A DNA stretch of 62,802 nt from RUG11237 sp045126515 (GCA_045126515.1 JBGVOM010000133.1:1-62802), one strand, 5' to 3'. Positions 8,270-17,368 are shown, counted from the first letter of the stretch. Program-made: numbers and translations. The notes: generated from the sequence alone by a model not told the origin.

Positions 8270-8356
8270 GGTATAAAAAAATAGCGTTATTTTATGAGGT
8301 TAGATATGTGAATCAACATTATTTGGCAACCAATATTTTGGTCAGGAGGAATGTTT

Positions 8357-9892
8357 ATGGCAATGATTAACGTATCTAACCTTACTTATGGTTATGAGGG
8401 CAGTTTTGATAATATATTTGAAAATGTATCTTTTTCTATTGATTCTAACTGGAAACTGGGATTTGTGGGAAGGAACGGAAAAGGAAAGACTACCTTTCTT
8501 AATTTGTTATTGGGAAAATATTCGTACCAAGGTTCTATTAGTACCTCCACAGTGTTTGACTATTTTCCATACAATATATCTGAGGAAAATATGCAGAAAA
8601 GCTGCAGTGAATTTTTCGAGGAATTAAAGCCCGGGTGTGAGTTATGGAAAGTCATTTGTGAGCTGGAAAATCTGGAGCTTTCTGCGGAAGTGTTGTATCG
8701 TCCTTTCTATAGTCTGAGTCATGGAGAACGCACCAAGGTAATGCTGGCTGTATTGTTTTCCGGGGAAAATGATTTTCTGCTGATAGATGAGCCAACCAAT
8801 CATCTGGATGGAGAGGCAAGAGAGTGTGTAAAAGCGTATCTGCAAAAGAAGAAAGGATTTATTCTGGTATCCCATGACCGGGATTTGCTGGATAGTTGTA
8901 TTGACCATATTCTCGTGTTGAACCGCAATTCTATAGAAGTACAAAAAGGAAATTTTTCCAGCTGGTGGGAAAATAAAAGCCGAAAAGATGCTTTTTCTAT
9001 GGCAGAAAATGAGAAGCATAGAAAGGAAATTCAAAAATTGGAGAAAGCATCGGAGAGAAGCCGAAGCTGGGCAAGTCAGAATGAGAAAACCAAGATAGGT
9101 TTTGACCCGGTAAAAGAACATGACAGGTGTATTGCAACCCGCTCTTATATTGGAGCGAAAACCAAGAAAATGCAGAGCAGGGTAAAGCAGATGGAGAATA
9201 GAATCCAAAAAGAAATACAGGAAAAAGAAGGACTATTGCAGGATATTGAATCTCCGGTAGATTTAAAAATTGTGCCAAAGCTGCATCAAAAGCAGGTATT
9301 GATTTCCACAAAGCAGTATCAAATTACATATCCTGAGAGATTAGGAGATAGTGGAAAAGAAGTATTTGCCAATTTTGATTTTGAATTGCGTCAGGGAGAA
9401 AGAGTTTTTTTGCATGGAAAGAATGGATGTGGAAAGTCCAGTTTTATAAAAAGTATTTTGCAGCATAATGGCATGATAGAGGAAACAGGATTTCAGGAAG
9501 AAGGGAGCATTACCATTGCTTCCGGGCTGGAAATTTCGTATATTAATCAGGATACCTCCTTTTTAAAGGGAAGTATTAAAGAGTTTTGTGCACAGCGGCA
9601 GCTTAATGAATCCTTGTTTTGTGCTATTTTAAGACAATTGGATATGGAGCGGGTACAGTTTTTAAAACCTATGGAAGATTATTCCGAAGGGCAGAAAAAG
9701 AAGGTTCTCATAGCGGCAAGCCTGTTGCAACCGGCACATTTGTATATCTGGGATGAGCCATTGAATTTTATAGATATATTTTCCAGAATGCAGATTGAAA
9801 AACTGATACAGACATATCAGCCAACCATGTTGGTTGTAGAACATGATGTGAGATTCCGGGAAAAAATAGCCACCAGGGTGGTGGAGATGTAA
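8357..9892 (+). CDS. ABC-F ribosome-protection protein, Lsa/CplR type
   Basis: The 511-residue soluble protein has two ATPase domains and no membrane segment. Domain 1 has the family phrase SNWKLGFVGRNGKGKTT with signature LSHGERT and LLIDEPTNHLD. Domain 2 has LHGKNGCGKSS, signature YSEGQKKK and the hallmark IWDEPLNFIDIFSRMQIEKL of Lsa/Vga-type resistance ABC-F proteins. A charged helical linker joins them. Members enter the ribosomal E site and dislodge lincosamides, pleuromutilins and streptogramin A. An ATG at 8351 is only one base from AGGAGG, so I choose the ATG at 8357, seven bases away. The hairpin with leader ORF upstream fits drug-inducible control. Whether this copy confers resistance cannot be read. 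Confidence 0.88.
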   Translation: MAMINVSNLTYGYEGSFDNIFENVSFSIDSNWKLGFVGRNGKGKTTFLNLLLGKYSYQGSISTSTVFDYFPYNISEENMQKSCSEFFEELKPGCELWKVICELENLELSAEVLYRPFYSLSHGERTKVMLAVLFSGENDFLLIDEPTNHLDGEARECVKAYLQKKKGFILVSHDRDLLDSCIDHILVLNRNSIEVQKGNFSSWWENKSRKDAFSMAENEKHRKEIQKLEKASERSRSWASQNEKTKIGFDPVKEHDRCIATRSYIGAKTKKMQSRVKQMENRIQKEIQEKEGLLQDIESPVDLKIVPKLHQKQVLISTKQYQITYPERLGDSGKEVFANFDFELRQGERVFLHGKNGCGKSSFIKSILQHNGMIEETGFQEEGSITIASGLEISYINQDTSFLKGSIKEFCAQRQLNESLFCAILRQLDMERVQFLKPMEDYSEGQKKKVLIAASLLQPAHLYIWDEPLNFIDIFSRMQIEKLIQTYQPTMLVVEHDVRFREKIATRVVEM

Positions 9893-9912
9893 AGAAAAAA
9901 CGTAGAAAAAGA

Positions 9913-9941
9913 TTGAGAATCTTACGAAAATACAGTATGAT
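9913..9941 (+). promoter_or_regulatory. Promoter for the amino-acid transporter operon
   Basis: TTGAGA (9913-9918), a 17-base spacer and TATGAT (9936-9941) form a good sigma-A promoter 40 bases before the chosen start. A TTG start reading from within this promoter is therefore unlikely to be used. Confidence 0.65.
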
Positions 9942-9981
9942 AGTGTCCGTAGATAAAAAAGTTGAAAGAAAGGACAAAAGT

Positions 9982-11547
9982 ATGAAAGTAAATCACTCTT
10001 TACAGCAGGCAAGAAAGAAAAAATTGCGCTGCTACTCTATGTGTATTGCTGTGATTATGTTATTTGTGGTTACAATCACAGGATGTGGCAAACAGGAAAG
10101 TGAAGCGGCAAAAACTTCGGCAATTACATGTGTGGATGATTTAGAGGGGAAAAATATCGGGGTACAGATTGGGACAACAGGTGACATTTATGCTTCAGAT
10201 TATGAAGGGGATGAAGCAGGAACTAAAATTACCCGTTTTAATAAGGGAACAGATGCAGTACAGGCATTAAAGCAGGGAAAAGTGGATTGCGTCATTATTG
10301 ATGAGCAGCCGGCATTAACATTTATAAATAAGAATTCGGAATTATCTATTTTAGAAGAAGAATTTGCTCTGGAAGAATATGCCATCTGCGTTGCAAAAGA
10401 AAACACAGAATTGACGTCATCTATTAATGAAGCTTTAGAAAACTTGAAAGAAAACGGTACTTTAGCGCAGATTATCAGTAATTACATAGGTGACGATACA
10501 AAGGGGAAAACACCTTACAAATCGCCGGAAGGTACCACCAGGGAAAACGGAACACTTACTATGGCAACCAATGTGGCATTTCCGCCTTATGAATATTATG
10601 AAAATGGTGTTGCTACAGGTATTGATGTAGATATGGCACAGGCAGTGGCAGATGAATTGGGAATGGAGTTAGTTATATCTGACATGGAGTTTGACTCTAT
10701 CATTATTGCAGTGCAGTCCGGCAAGGCTGACATTGGCGTGGCAGGTATGACTGTCACAGAGGACAGACTGAAAAACATTGATTTTACAGAATCTTACACT
10801 ACAGCAAAACAGGTGATTATTGTAAATGATGGTGGTAAGTCAGAAGGATTATCCCTGAAAGAAAAATTTTATCAGACCTTTGTAGAACAAGGTAGATGGA
10901 AATACATTCCACAAGGTTTATTAAATACCGTAATTATAACATTATGTGCTGGCATTTTTGGAATTATCTTTGGATTTGTATTAGCTATCATCCGTGTTGC
11001 CCATGACAGGAATGAAGAGAGAACGGTAGTCATTAAAGTTATAAATACTATTGCCAAAATATATTTGACGGTATTTCGTGGAACACCTATGATGGTGCAG
11101 TTATTAATCATGTATTATGTGATATTTGCTTCGGTGAAAGTAAATCCTCTTATTGCTGCGGTGCTTGCTTTTGGATTAAATTCGGCGGCTTACGTGGCAG
11201 AAGCGGTGCGTGCCGGTATTATGTCCATAGAAATTGGACAATTTGAGGCAGGAAGAAGTCTTGGGTTTAACTATGCACAGACCATGAGATATATTATTCT
11301 TCCTCAGGCGGTAAAAAATGCATTGCCGGCAATGTGTAACGAGTTTATTGCATTATTAAAGGAAAGTTCTATTGTAGGTTATATTGGATTGATGGATTTA
11401 ACCAAGGCAGGAGATATTATTCGAAGCAATACTTATGAAGCTTTGATTCCATTGTGCTCTGTAGCTGTGGTATATCTGTTGATTGTAATGGTTCTAACTG
11501 CAGGAGTGAGCCATTTAGAAAGGAGGCTTATGAAGGATGCAAGATAA
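9982..11547 (+). CDS. Amino-acid ABC transporter: lipoprotein binding domain fused to permease
   Basis: The 521-residue protein has a lipobox (ITGC) after one hydrophobic segment, then a type II solute-binding region and a HisM-type permease. The binding region is out of order. The lobe normally second (DLEGKNIGVQIGTTGD through EEYAICVAKENTEL) comes first. The lobe normally first (NVAFPPYEYYENG, DIGVAGMTVTEDR, IDFTESYT) comes next. The permease follows with NTVIITLCAG, the signature FRGTPMMVQ and an EAGRSLGF loop. So the binding domain looks circularly permuted, or is the remnant of a tandem duplication. It probably imports a polar amino acid with the ATPase at 11537. Chosen start: ATG 9982 after GAAAGGACAAAAGT, downstream of the promoter. 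Confidence 0.88.
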   Translation: MKVNHSLQQARKKKLRCYSMCIAVIMLFVVTITGCGKQESEAAKTSAITCVDDLEGKNIGVQIGTTGDIYASDYEGDEAGTKITRFNKGTDAVQALKQGKVDCVIIDEQPALTFINKNSELSILEEEFALEEYAICVAKENTELTSSINEALENLKENGTLAQIISNYIGDDTKGKTPYKSPEGTTRENGTLTMATNVAFPPYEYYENGVATGIDVDMAQAVADELGMELVISDMEFDSIIIAVQSGKADIGVAGMTVTEDRLKNIDFTESYTTAKQVIIVNDGGKSEGLSLKEKFYQTFVEQGRWKYIPQGLLNTVIITLCAGIFGIIFGFVLAIIRVAHDRNEERTVVIKVINTIAKIYLTVFRGTPMMVQLLIMYYVIFASVKVNPLIAAVLAFGLNSAAYVAEAVRAGIMSIEIGQFEAGRSLGFNYAQTMRYIILPQAVKNALPAMCNEFIALLKESSIVGYIGLMDLTKAGDIIRSNTYEALIPLCSVAVVYLLIVMVLTAGVSHLERRLMKDAR

Positions 11548-12277
11548 GGAAGTGTTAATTGAGATAAAGGATTTGTGTAAATCTTATGGAGACCATCTGG
11601 TGTTAGACCATATTAATACAACTATTTGCAGAGGAGAAGTAATTGCTATCGTAGGGCCTTCAGGCTGTGGTAAATCCACCTTTCTTCGTTCCATGAATTT
11701 ATTGGAAAAGCCGGAATCAGGTGCCATTATTTTTGAGGGTACGAATCTTTTAGATAAGAAGACTAATATCAATCTGGTGCGTGAAAAAATCGGTATGGTA
11801 TTTCAGCAGTTTAATTTATTCCCTAATATGACGGTAAAGGAAAATATTATGTTAGCACCGGTAAAACTAAAGGTGATGGGAAAGGATGAGGCTTCAAAAA
11901 AAGCAGATGAACTATTGGAGCGTGTAGGACTCTTCGGTAAGGCAGATGCCTATCCGGGGAATCTATCCGGTGGTCAGAAACAGCGTATTGCCATAGCAAG
12001 AACTATGGCAATGAATCCGGATGTGATTCTTTTTGATGAACCAACCTCGGCTTTGGATCCGGAAATGGTGGGAGAAGTGTTGGAAATTATGAAGGAATTG
12101 GCTCGTGAAGGCATGACTATGATTGTAGTAACCCATGAAATGGGATTTGCCAGAGAGGTTGCTACCAGAGTACTTTTTATAGACGAAAAGAATATTCAGG
12201 AAGATAGCGAACCAAAAGAATTTTTTGAGAATCCAAAGAATGCAAGATTACAGGAATTTTTATCCAAAGTAAGATAA
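11537..12277 (+). CDS. Amino-acid ABC transporter ATPase (GlnQ-like)
   Basis: The 246-residue ATPase has Walker A GPSGCGKST, Q-loop FQQFNLFPNMTV, signature LSGGQKQR, Walker B ILFDEPTSALDPE and switch histidine VTHEMGFARE. All are the standard forms of the polar-amino-acid (GlnQ/HisP/ArtP) ATPases. It overlaps the binding-protein/permease gene by 11 bases and completes a two-gene importer. RecQ follows after 32 bases and may be read through. Confidence 0.95.
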   Translation: MQDKEVLIEIKDLCKSYGDHLVLDHINTTICRGEVIAIVGPSGCGKSTFLRSMNLLEKPESGAIIFEGTNLLDKKTNINLVREKIGMVFQQFNLFPNMTVKENIMLAPVKLKVMGKDEASKKADELLERVGLFGKADAYPGNLSGGQKQRIAIARTMAMNPDVILFDEPTSALDPEMVGEVLEIMKELAREGMTMIVVTHEMGFAREVATRVLFIDEKNIQEDSEPKEFFENPKNARLQEFLSKVR

Positions 12278-12309
12278 AAATACAGATTAATTACAAAAGG
12301 AGTATAAAT

Positions 12310-14586
12310 ATGGATAAGTACCAGGTTTTAAAGAAATATTTCGGCTATGACACCCTGCGGGAGGGGCAGGGTGAGCTGATAGATGAGATGTTAAAGGGCA
12401 GAGATGTCCTTGGCATAATGCCCACCGGCGCAGGAAAATCTCTTTGTTATCAGATTCCGGCGTTGATGTTTTCGGGCATTACCTTAGTTATTTCCCCTCT
12501 TATTTCACTTATGACCGATCAGGTCAAAGCCTTAAATCAGGCAGGAATTCACGCAGCATATATTAATAGTTCCCTGACAGAAGGTCAGATTGCAAAAGCA
12601 CTGGAAAATGCCAAGCGGGGACAGTATAAGATTATTTATGTGGCACCGGAGCGTTTAGAGACAGAACGTTTTATGGACTTTGCAGTTTCTGCGGATATTT
12701 CCATGGTGACGGTGGATGAGGCTCACTGTATTTCCCAGTGGGGACAGGATTTCAGACCAAGCTATGTAAAAATTATTCAGTTTATCGAAAGGTTGTCAAA
12801 AAGACCTGTGGTCAGTGCCTTTACAGCTACGGCAACAGAACGTGTAAAAGAAGACATACTTTGTATTTTAAAACTAAATAATCCGAAGGTATTAGTTACC
12901 GGTTTTGACCGAAAAAATCTATTTTTCAAGGTAGTACAGCAAAGAAGTACTAAACAGAAAGATGCAGAGATTTTAACCTATGTGCGAGAACATGGGGAAG
13001 ACAGTGGAATTATTTACTGCGCCACAAGAAAGAATGTGGAAGCAGTATGTGAGATGCTGCAGGAAGCAGGTGTGCGAGCAGGAAAATATCACGCAGGGAT
13101 GAGTAATGAAGAACGCAAGCGGAATCAGGAAGATTTTATTTATGATGTGACTCCTGTGATGGTTGCCACCAACGCTTTCGGTATGGGAATTGATAAATCA
13201 AATGTGAGATATGTACTTCATTATAATATGCCTCAGAGTCTGGAAAACTATTATCAGGAGGCAGGACGTGCCGGCAGAGATGGAGAAGAAGCGGAATGTA
13301 TTCTTTTTTATTCTCCTCAGGATGTGATGATTAACCGTTTTTTATTGGAAAGTAAAACCGGCAATAGTGAAATGGAACCGGAAGATATTCTGTTGGTGCA
13401 GGAAAATGACGAAATACGTTTAAATAAGATGAGTTATTACTGTCAGACCAAGGAATGTCTGCGTCATTATATATTAAATTATTTTGGTGAACAGGTAAAT
13501 GGGCGTTGTGAAAAGTGTGGTAATTGTCAGGCGGAATATGAAGAAAAAGATGTGACGGATATCTGCCGTGATATTATTACCTGTGTGGAACAGCTGCGGC
13601 AGCGTTATGGCATGAATGTGATAGTAGACACACTTCTTGGCAGAAATAAAGCAAAGATTCGAAGCCTTGGGCTGGAAAGTTCCCCGTCTTTTGGAATCCG
13701 TAAGGGAGAAAAGGAAGGTTTTTTAAAAAATATTATTAGTGAGCTGGAGCAGCAGGGATATCTGCATCCAACCAAAGATAAATATATGATTTTAAAATTG
13801 TCACAGTCCTGTAGGGAAATTTTAAACGGTGAGCGACAGATTTTCATAAAAGTAAGCAAAGAGGAACAGCAGGCAGAAATCAATGAGAGCAGAAAGACAA
13901 GCAGACGAAAATCAGATGTATTAACCAGCAAAGGTCTGGAATTATTCGATATATTGAGGGAATTCCGTCTGTCTCTTGCCAGAGAAGAAGCAGTACCTCC
14001 ATATATTATCTGCTCTGATAAAACTTTGACAGATATGTGCGTCAAACTGCCAAAGAATAAGCAGGAAATGTTAAATGTAAATGGTATCGGTGAAAGTAAA
14101 TATGAAAAGTATGGGGAACGATTTATAGAAAAACTGCAGGAATTTACTCAGGGAGAGGAAATGAAACTGTATTATGAGGAAGAAGTGGCAGAGCAGGAGC
14201 CTGGAATCTCGGACGCAACAGTAGGAAAAAGAAAAGGAAGAAAGGCAGAATTTTGTCTGACGCCGGAAATAGAGCAGCAGATTGAATATCAGGAAAAAAC
14301 CACAATATCGGATTTCGTAAAGCAGATTAACAGTTATCGTGATGAGAACAATATGAAATGCCTGACTGCCACCTTTCTTACGGGCAAGTTAGTAGAAGAA
14401 GGGTACTTGAAAGAAGAAAAAATTGACGGCAGGTCATGGAAACGGACATTGGAGCAAGGAGAAAGATTGGGGATTTATGAAGAAACCCGTGTTGGTCAGT
14501 CGGGAATGGAGTATCAGGTCCTGCTGTATAAAAAACAGGCTCAGGAATTTTTAGTGGAGAGTTTACGAGAGCGTTGGAAAATTTAG
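12310..14586 (+). CDS. recQ: ATP-dependent DNA helicase RecQ
   Basis: The 758-residue protein has the RecQ zero motif (YFGYDTLREGQ), Walker A MPTGAGKS, DEAH motif VDEAHCISQWGQDFR, SAFTATATE, arginine-finger region QEAGRAGRDG and a four-cysteine zinc cluster (ECLRHY with CEKCGNC). An RQC winged helix follows, then an HRDC domain around NVNGIGESKYEKYG. A further C-terminal helical extension of about 130 residues carries a helix-turn-helix-like unit. It unwinds DNA 3' to 5' in recombinational repair. The length is greater than the roughly 610 residues of the E. coli enzyme, because of this tail. The start has AAAGGAG seven bases upstream. Confidence 0.96.
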   Translation: MDKYQVLKKYFGYDTLREGQGELIDEMLKGRDVLGIMPTGAGKSLCYQIPALMFSGITLVISPLISLMTDQVKALNQAGIHAAYINSSLTEGQIAKALENAKRGQYKIIYVAPERLETERFMDFAVSADISMVTVDEAHCISQWGQDFRPSYVKIIQFIERLSKRPVVSAFTATATERVKEDILCILKLNNPKVLVTGFDRKNLFFKVVQQRSTKQKDAEILTYVREHGEDSGIIYCATRKNVEAVCEMLQEAGVRAGKYHAGMSNEERKRNQEDFIYDVTPVMVATNAFGMGIDKSNVRYVLHYNMPQSLENYYQEAGRAGRDGEEAECILFYSPQDVMINRFLLESKTGNSEMEPEDILLVQENDEIRLNKMSYYCQTKECLRHYILNYFGEQVNGRCEKCGNCQAEYEEKDVTDICRDIITCVEQLRQRYGMNVIVDTLLGRNKAKIRSLGLESSPSFGIRKGEKEGFLKNIISELEQQGYLHPTKDKYMILKLSQSCREILNGERQIFIKVSKEEQQAEINESRKTSRRKSDVLTSKGLELFDILREFRLSLAREEAVPPYIICSDKTLTDMCVKLPKNKQEMLNVNGIGESKYEKYGERFIEKLQEFTQGEEMKLYYEEEVAEQEPGISDATVGKRKGRKAEFCLTPEIEQQIEYQEKTTISDFVKQINSYRDENNMKCLTATFLTGKLVEEGYLKEEKIDGRSWKRTLEQGERLGIYEETRVGQSGMEYQVLLYKKQAQEFLVESLRERWKI

Positions 14587-14635
14587 CGAAAAATTGTTTC
14601 AAAGTAAGATTCACATAGAAAAAATTTTTTTTATC

Positions 14636-14661
14636 TGTAACGAATGAAAAAGTAATCGGAC
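14636..14661 (+). promoter_or_regulatory. Possible autoregulated ECF-sigma promoter
   Basis: TGTAAC (14636-14641), 15 bases and CGGAC (14657-14661) resemble the AAC-containing -35 and CG-containing -10 elements of extracytoplasmic-function sigma promoters. Its place just before a sigma gene suggests autoregulation. The spacing is one base shorter than usual. Confidence 0.35.
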
Positions 14662-14697
14662 TAACTTATAGAAACACAAGAAAAGGAGGGAAAAGTT

Positions 14698-15192
14698 TTG
14701 GAGATGGAAGGAATCTATGAGGAGTATCACCATATGGTTTATGGTTACCTTATAGGGCTTACAGGAGGCGATAGAGAGTTAGCCGAGGAATTGACTCAGG
14801 AAACCTTCTATCGGGCTGTGAAAAATATACATAAGTTCCGGGGAGATTCCATGATATCTACCTGGCTCTGTCAGATTGCAAAGTATGCTTTTTACCAACA
14901 GGTGGATAAAAAGAAACGGCATGGAGAGGTTCCCATAGATACAGTTCCGGAGCTTTACGAACAAAAGCAATTGGAAGAAGCCTTGGTTGACCAAGAAGGA
15001 AAGCTTGCCGTTTTTAAAATTGTACAAAAACTCCCGGGGCAGATGAAAGATGTTATGATGCTTCGACTGTCTGGAGAATTAAGTTTCCGGGAAATAGGAG
15101 AAATTCTTGGAAAAAGTGAGAATTGGGCAAGAGTTACTCATTACAGGGCAAAACAGATGATAGGAAAGGAGCTGAGAAAAGATGGAAAATAA
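14698..15192 (+). CDS. ECF RNA polymerase sigma factor
   Basis: The 164-residue protein has region 2 (YHHMVYGYLIGLTGGDRELAEELTQETFYRA, with STWLCQIAKYAFYQ binding the -10 strand) and region 4 (LPGQMKDVMMLRLSGELSFREIGEILGKSENWARV). It has no region 1 or 3, as in ECF factors. It would direct polymerase to envelope-stress or similar promoters. The TTG at 14698 is eight bases after AAAGGAGG, while the in-frame ATG at 14704 is 14 bases away, so TTG is preferred. It overlaps the anti-sigma gene by 11 bases. Confidence 0.93.
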   Translation: MEMEGIYEEYHHMVYGYLIGLTGGDRELAEELTQETFYRAVKNIHKFRGDSMISTWLCQIAKYAFYQQVDKKKRHGEVPIDTVPELYEQKQLEEALVDQEGKLAVFKIVQKLPGQMKDVMMLRLSGELSFREIGEILGKSENWARVTHYRAKQMIGKELRKDGK

Positions 15193-15499
15193 AAATCCGG
15201 AATGTGATATCGTGTCTGACTTAATGCCATTTTATCTGGATAAAAAAGTAAGCAGTGACAGTGAACAGTTTATAAAAAAGCATTTGGAAACTTGTAAAGA
15301 ATGCAGGGAAATGTATCAGGATGTACAAAGCGCACAAGAGCATATGAAAGAAAACCAAGTGCCGAGGGAAAGAAAACAGGAAGAAAAAGGTCAGAAGATA
15401 TTTTTAAAATTACAACGTCGTTTTTTCTTGGCATTATTCGCTTATGTGATTGTGATTATTGCCCTTGGGGCATGTCTGGCATGGCTGATGATATATTGA
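15182..15499 (+). CDS. Zinc-finger anti-sigma factor, membrane-anchored
   Basis: The 105-residue protein has an N-terminal zinc-binding anti-sigma domain: CDIVSDLMPFYLD, then HLETCKECREMY, giving the HX3CX2C motif at about 34-41. A C-terminal transmembrane helix follows (ALFAYVIVIIALGACLAWL). It should hold the neighbouring sigma factor inactive at the membrane. The gene overlaps the sigma gene and the next small gene starts within 14 bases. Confidence 0.88.
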   Translation: MENKNPECDIVSDLMPFYLDKKVSSDSEQFIKKHLETCKECREMYQDVQSAQEHMKENQVPRERKQEEKGQKIFLKLQRRFFLALFAYVIVIIALGACLAWLMIY

Positions 15500-15512
15500 T
15501 GGAGGAATGGTG

Positions 15513-15827
15513 ATGGAGAGAATAAGTTGTGAAATAGTCCGGGATTTGTTGGAATCTTATGAGGAACAACTGGTAACAGACAATACAAAAAAAATAATCG
15601 CAGAACATTTGGAGGGCTGTGAAAAATGCAGGAAAACAGAGCAGGAAATAACACAACAGATGCAGCTGAAAAGGCAACAGACAGAGAGCCGTGACAAGAA
15701 ATTTCGAAAAAAACTTATTTCCTGTCGTTATGAGATTTTTGGTTTTTTTACTGGCGTAATTATTGTATTAGGCCTGCTTTTATTGAAGATTGTTGTAGAA
15801 AATATAGCGATGGAATTATTTTGGTAG
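15513..15827 (+). CDS. Second zinc-finger anti-sigma-like membrane protein
   Basis: The 104-residue protein repeats the layout of its neighbour: CEIVRDLLESYEEQL, then HLEGCEKCRKTE (HX3CX2C), then one transmembrane helix (GFFTGVIIVLGLLLLKIVV). An ATG at 15507 touches the ribosome site GGAGGA, so the ATG at 15513 is chosen. Two such proteins in tandem behind one sigma gene suggest duplication or a two-part sensor. Which one binds the sigma factor cannot be told. Confidence 0.8.
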   Translation: MERISCEIVRDLLESYEEQLVTDNTKKIIAEHLEGCEKCRKTEQEITQQMQLKRQQTESRDKKFRKKLISCRYEIFGFFTGVIIVLGLLLLKIVVENIAMELFW

Positions 15828-15839
15828 GGAGGGGATTTT

Positions 15840-16766
15840 GTGCATACATACGCGAAAGAAAGATTTGCCATAGGAGTTTTGGCGGGGGTAGTGACTACCA
15901 TTGTCTTGCTGGCAGCCGGGGTTAGCGGGTTACTTTTGTTGATGCTTTTTGGCGGAGAAAAGACGGAAAGCAAAGATATTGCCATGTATAATAAAATATC
16001 GGATTATTATATACACAGTGGATTTATGGCGTTTCCGGAAACGATTCCGAAAAGCGCGGAAAATGTAGAGTTTTATTTTTATCATAAAGATAGTTTTGGC
16101 TCACCTACTTGTGAGGTGTATTTACAGTGTGATTATTCAAAAGAAGATTATCAGGCAGAGATTGCTCGTTTGGAAAACACTTACAAGTCTTATGGGAAAC
16201 AAACGAAAACATTAAAGAAAACAGAAAAAATGTTTTCTTATCCGGCATATGTGGCGGTGTACAGTCACAATGGTGAATTTGAATATGCATTGCTTACAGG
16301 AGAAAATCAAATCACTTATATTTACACAGCATACCGGACAAAGGACGAAGTATCTTTTGATGACAGATATTTTCATTTGGATAATAAGGAAAATGTGTCA
16401 GGGGGTGAGTTGAATAACTACTCTATTTACTTACTAATGGAAGATGAACTAGGTGCAGATTATGATTATACCAGGCAGTCTGTTATTCCGGTAACGAAAA
16501 CCCATGGAGAAGAAACCGCAGATGGAAATTCTTTCTTTTATGTAAATACAGAAGTAAAAGAAGATGACAAGGAATATATTACAAGCTGTCAGTATTATTA
16601 CTGGGAAAATATTAGGGATTCAGAACCGGATATTACTACTTATTCAGATATTCAGGGCTATGAATATGTTGGATTCAATTTAAATACAGAAAAGACAGAA
16701 GCTCAGGTGGTATATTTGGACAAAGAGGGTAAGGAATGTAAATGGGTTCAAAAGATACCGGAGTAG
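15840..16766 (+). CDS. Membrane-anchored extracellular protein of the sigma operon
   Basis: I do not recognise a family. The 308-residue product has one N-terminal transmembrane helix (about 9-38) and a 270-residue, tyrosine-rich, beta-strand-like domain predicted outside the membrane. It begins with GTG, six bases after AGGGAGGGG, and directly follows the two anti-sigma-like genes. It may be the sensor or a target of the ECF system. A terminator follows at 16797-16833. Confidence 0.7.
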   Translation: MHTYAKERFAIGVLAGVVTTIVLLAAGVSGLLLLMLFGGEKTESKDIAMYNKISDYYIHSGFMAFPETIPKSAENVEFYFYHKDSFGSPTCEVYLQCDYSKEDYQAEIARLENTYKSYGKQTKTLKKTEKMFSYPAYVAVYSHNGEFEYALLTGENQITYIYTAYRTKDEVSFDDRYFHLDNKENVSGGELNNYSIYLLMEDELGADYDYTRQSVIPVTKTHGEETADGNSFFYVNTEVKEDDKEYITSCQYYYWENIRDSEPDITTYSDIQGYEYVGFNLNTEKTEAQVVYLDKEGKECKWVQKIPE

Positions 16767-16796
16767 TAGAGGTACTACTTCCTGCTACGCCCTGAA

Positions 16797-16833
16797 ATAC
16801 TACCTTTTTTCAAAAAAGTAGTATAGCTTTTTT
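16797..16833 (+). terminator. Intrinsic terminator of the ECF sigma operon
   Basis: ATACTACCTTTTTT pairs with AAAAAAGTAGTAT (one bulged C) across 16797-16823, and CTTTTTT follows at 16827-16833. Confidence 0.6.
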
Positions 16834-16897
16834 AGCTCACAAATGCCATAATGAGCATAGGATATCCCGAAAAAATTTTTATGTAGGAGGAATTTTT

Positions 16898-17365
16898 ATG
16901 ATTATTCAATTTGTTACAATTATTGTTGCAATATTGTTTATGGCATTATCCTGTGCTATGGGGAATTCGTTGGCGGAGGGGGTGATACGTTTTTTAGACG
17001 TAAACACGCTATTGTGCATCATGGTATTGTCACTTCCAATTTTAGCATGGAGTGGGCTTTGGAAAGATTATTTCAGAGCATTTAAGTTATTGAATAGGAA
17101 ATATTCTTGTCGTCTTGGTGAAATGCGCCGCACAAAAGAGGCAGTAGAATTTATGCAAAAACAGATTTTGTGTGCAGGAGTTATTACGACGATTTACCCG
17201 CTTATTTATATACTTGGCTTATTGACAGATAGTCTGGCAGAATTAGGACCAAACGTGGCTGCGGTACTTATTTCCATTTTATATACAAGCATATTGGAAT
17301 TGTTGCATCTTCCACTGCAAATGGAAGTGAAACGCAGAATCATTGATTATATGGAGGAAGAATAA
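16898..17365 (+). CDS. MotA/ExbB-like small membrane protein
   Basis: The 155-residue protein has three or four hydrophobic helices. Its segments VIRFLDVNTLLCIMVLS and LGPNVAAVLISILYTSILEL resemble the MotA phrases for the periplasmic loop/helix and the pore-lining IGP-A helices. The peptidoglycan partner MotB and flagellar genes are not nearby. It could be a stand-alone member of the MotA/TolQ/ExbB fold. AGGAGGAATTTTT precedes the ATG. It is three bases from a LuxR-type gene. The assignment rests on short resemblances only. Confidence 0.45.
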   Translation: MIIQFVTIIVAILFMALSCAMGNSLAEGVIRFLDVNTLLCIMVLSLPILAWSGLWKDYFRAFKLLNRKYSCRLGEMRRTKEAVEFMQKQILCAGVITTIYPLIYILGLLTDSLAELGPNVAAVLISILYTSILELLHLPLQMEVKRRIIDYMEEE

Positions 17366-17368
17366 GAC

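Noticed and set aside
9913..9981. A TTG start extending the amino-acid transporter protein
   Set aside because: The TTG is part of the -35 box TTGAGA. The ATG at 9982 has its own ribosome site and leads directly into the lipoprotein signal.
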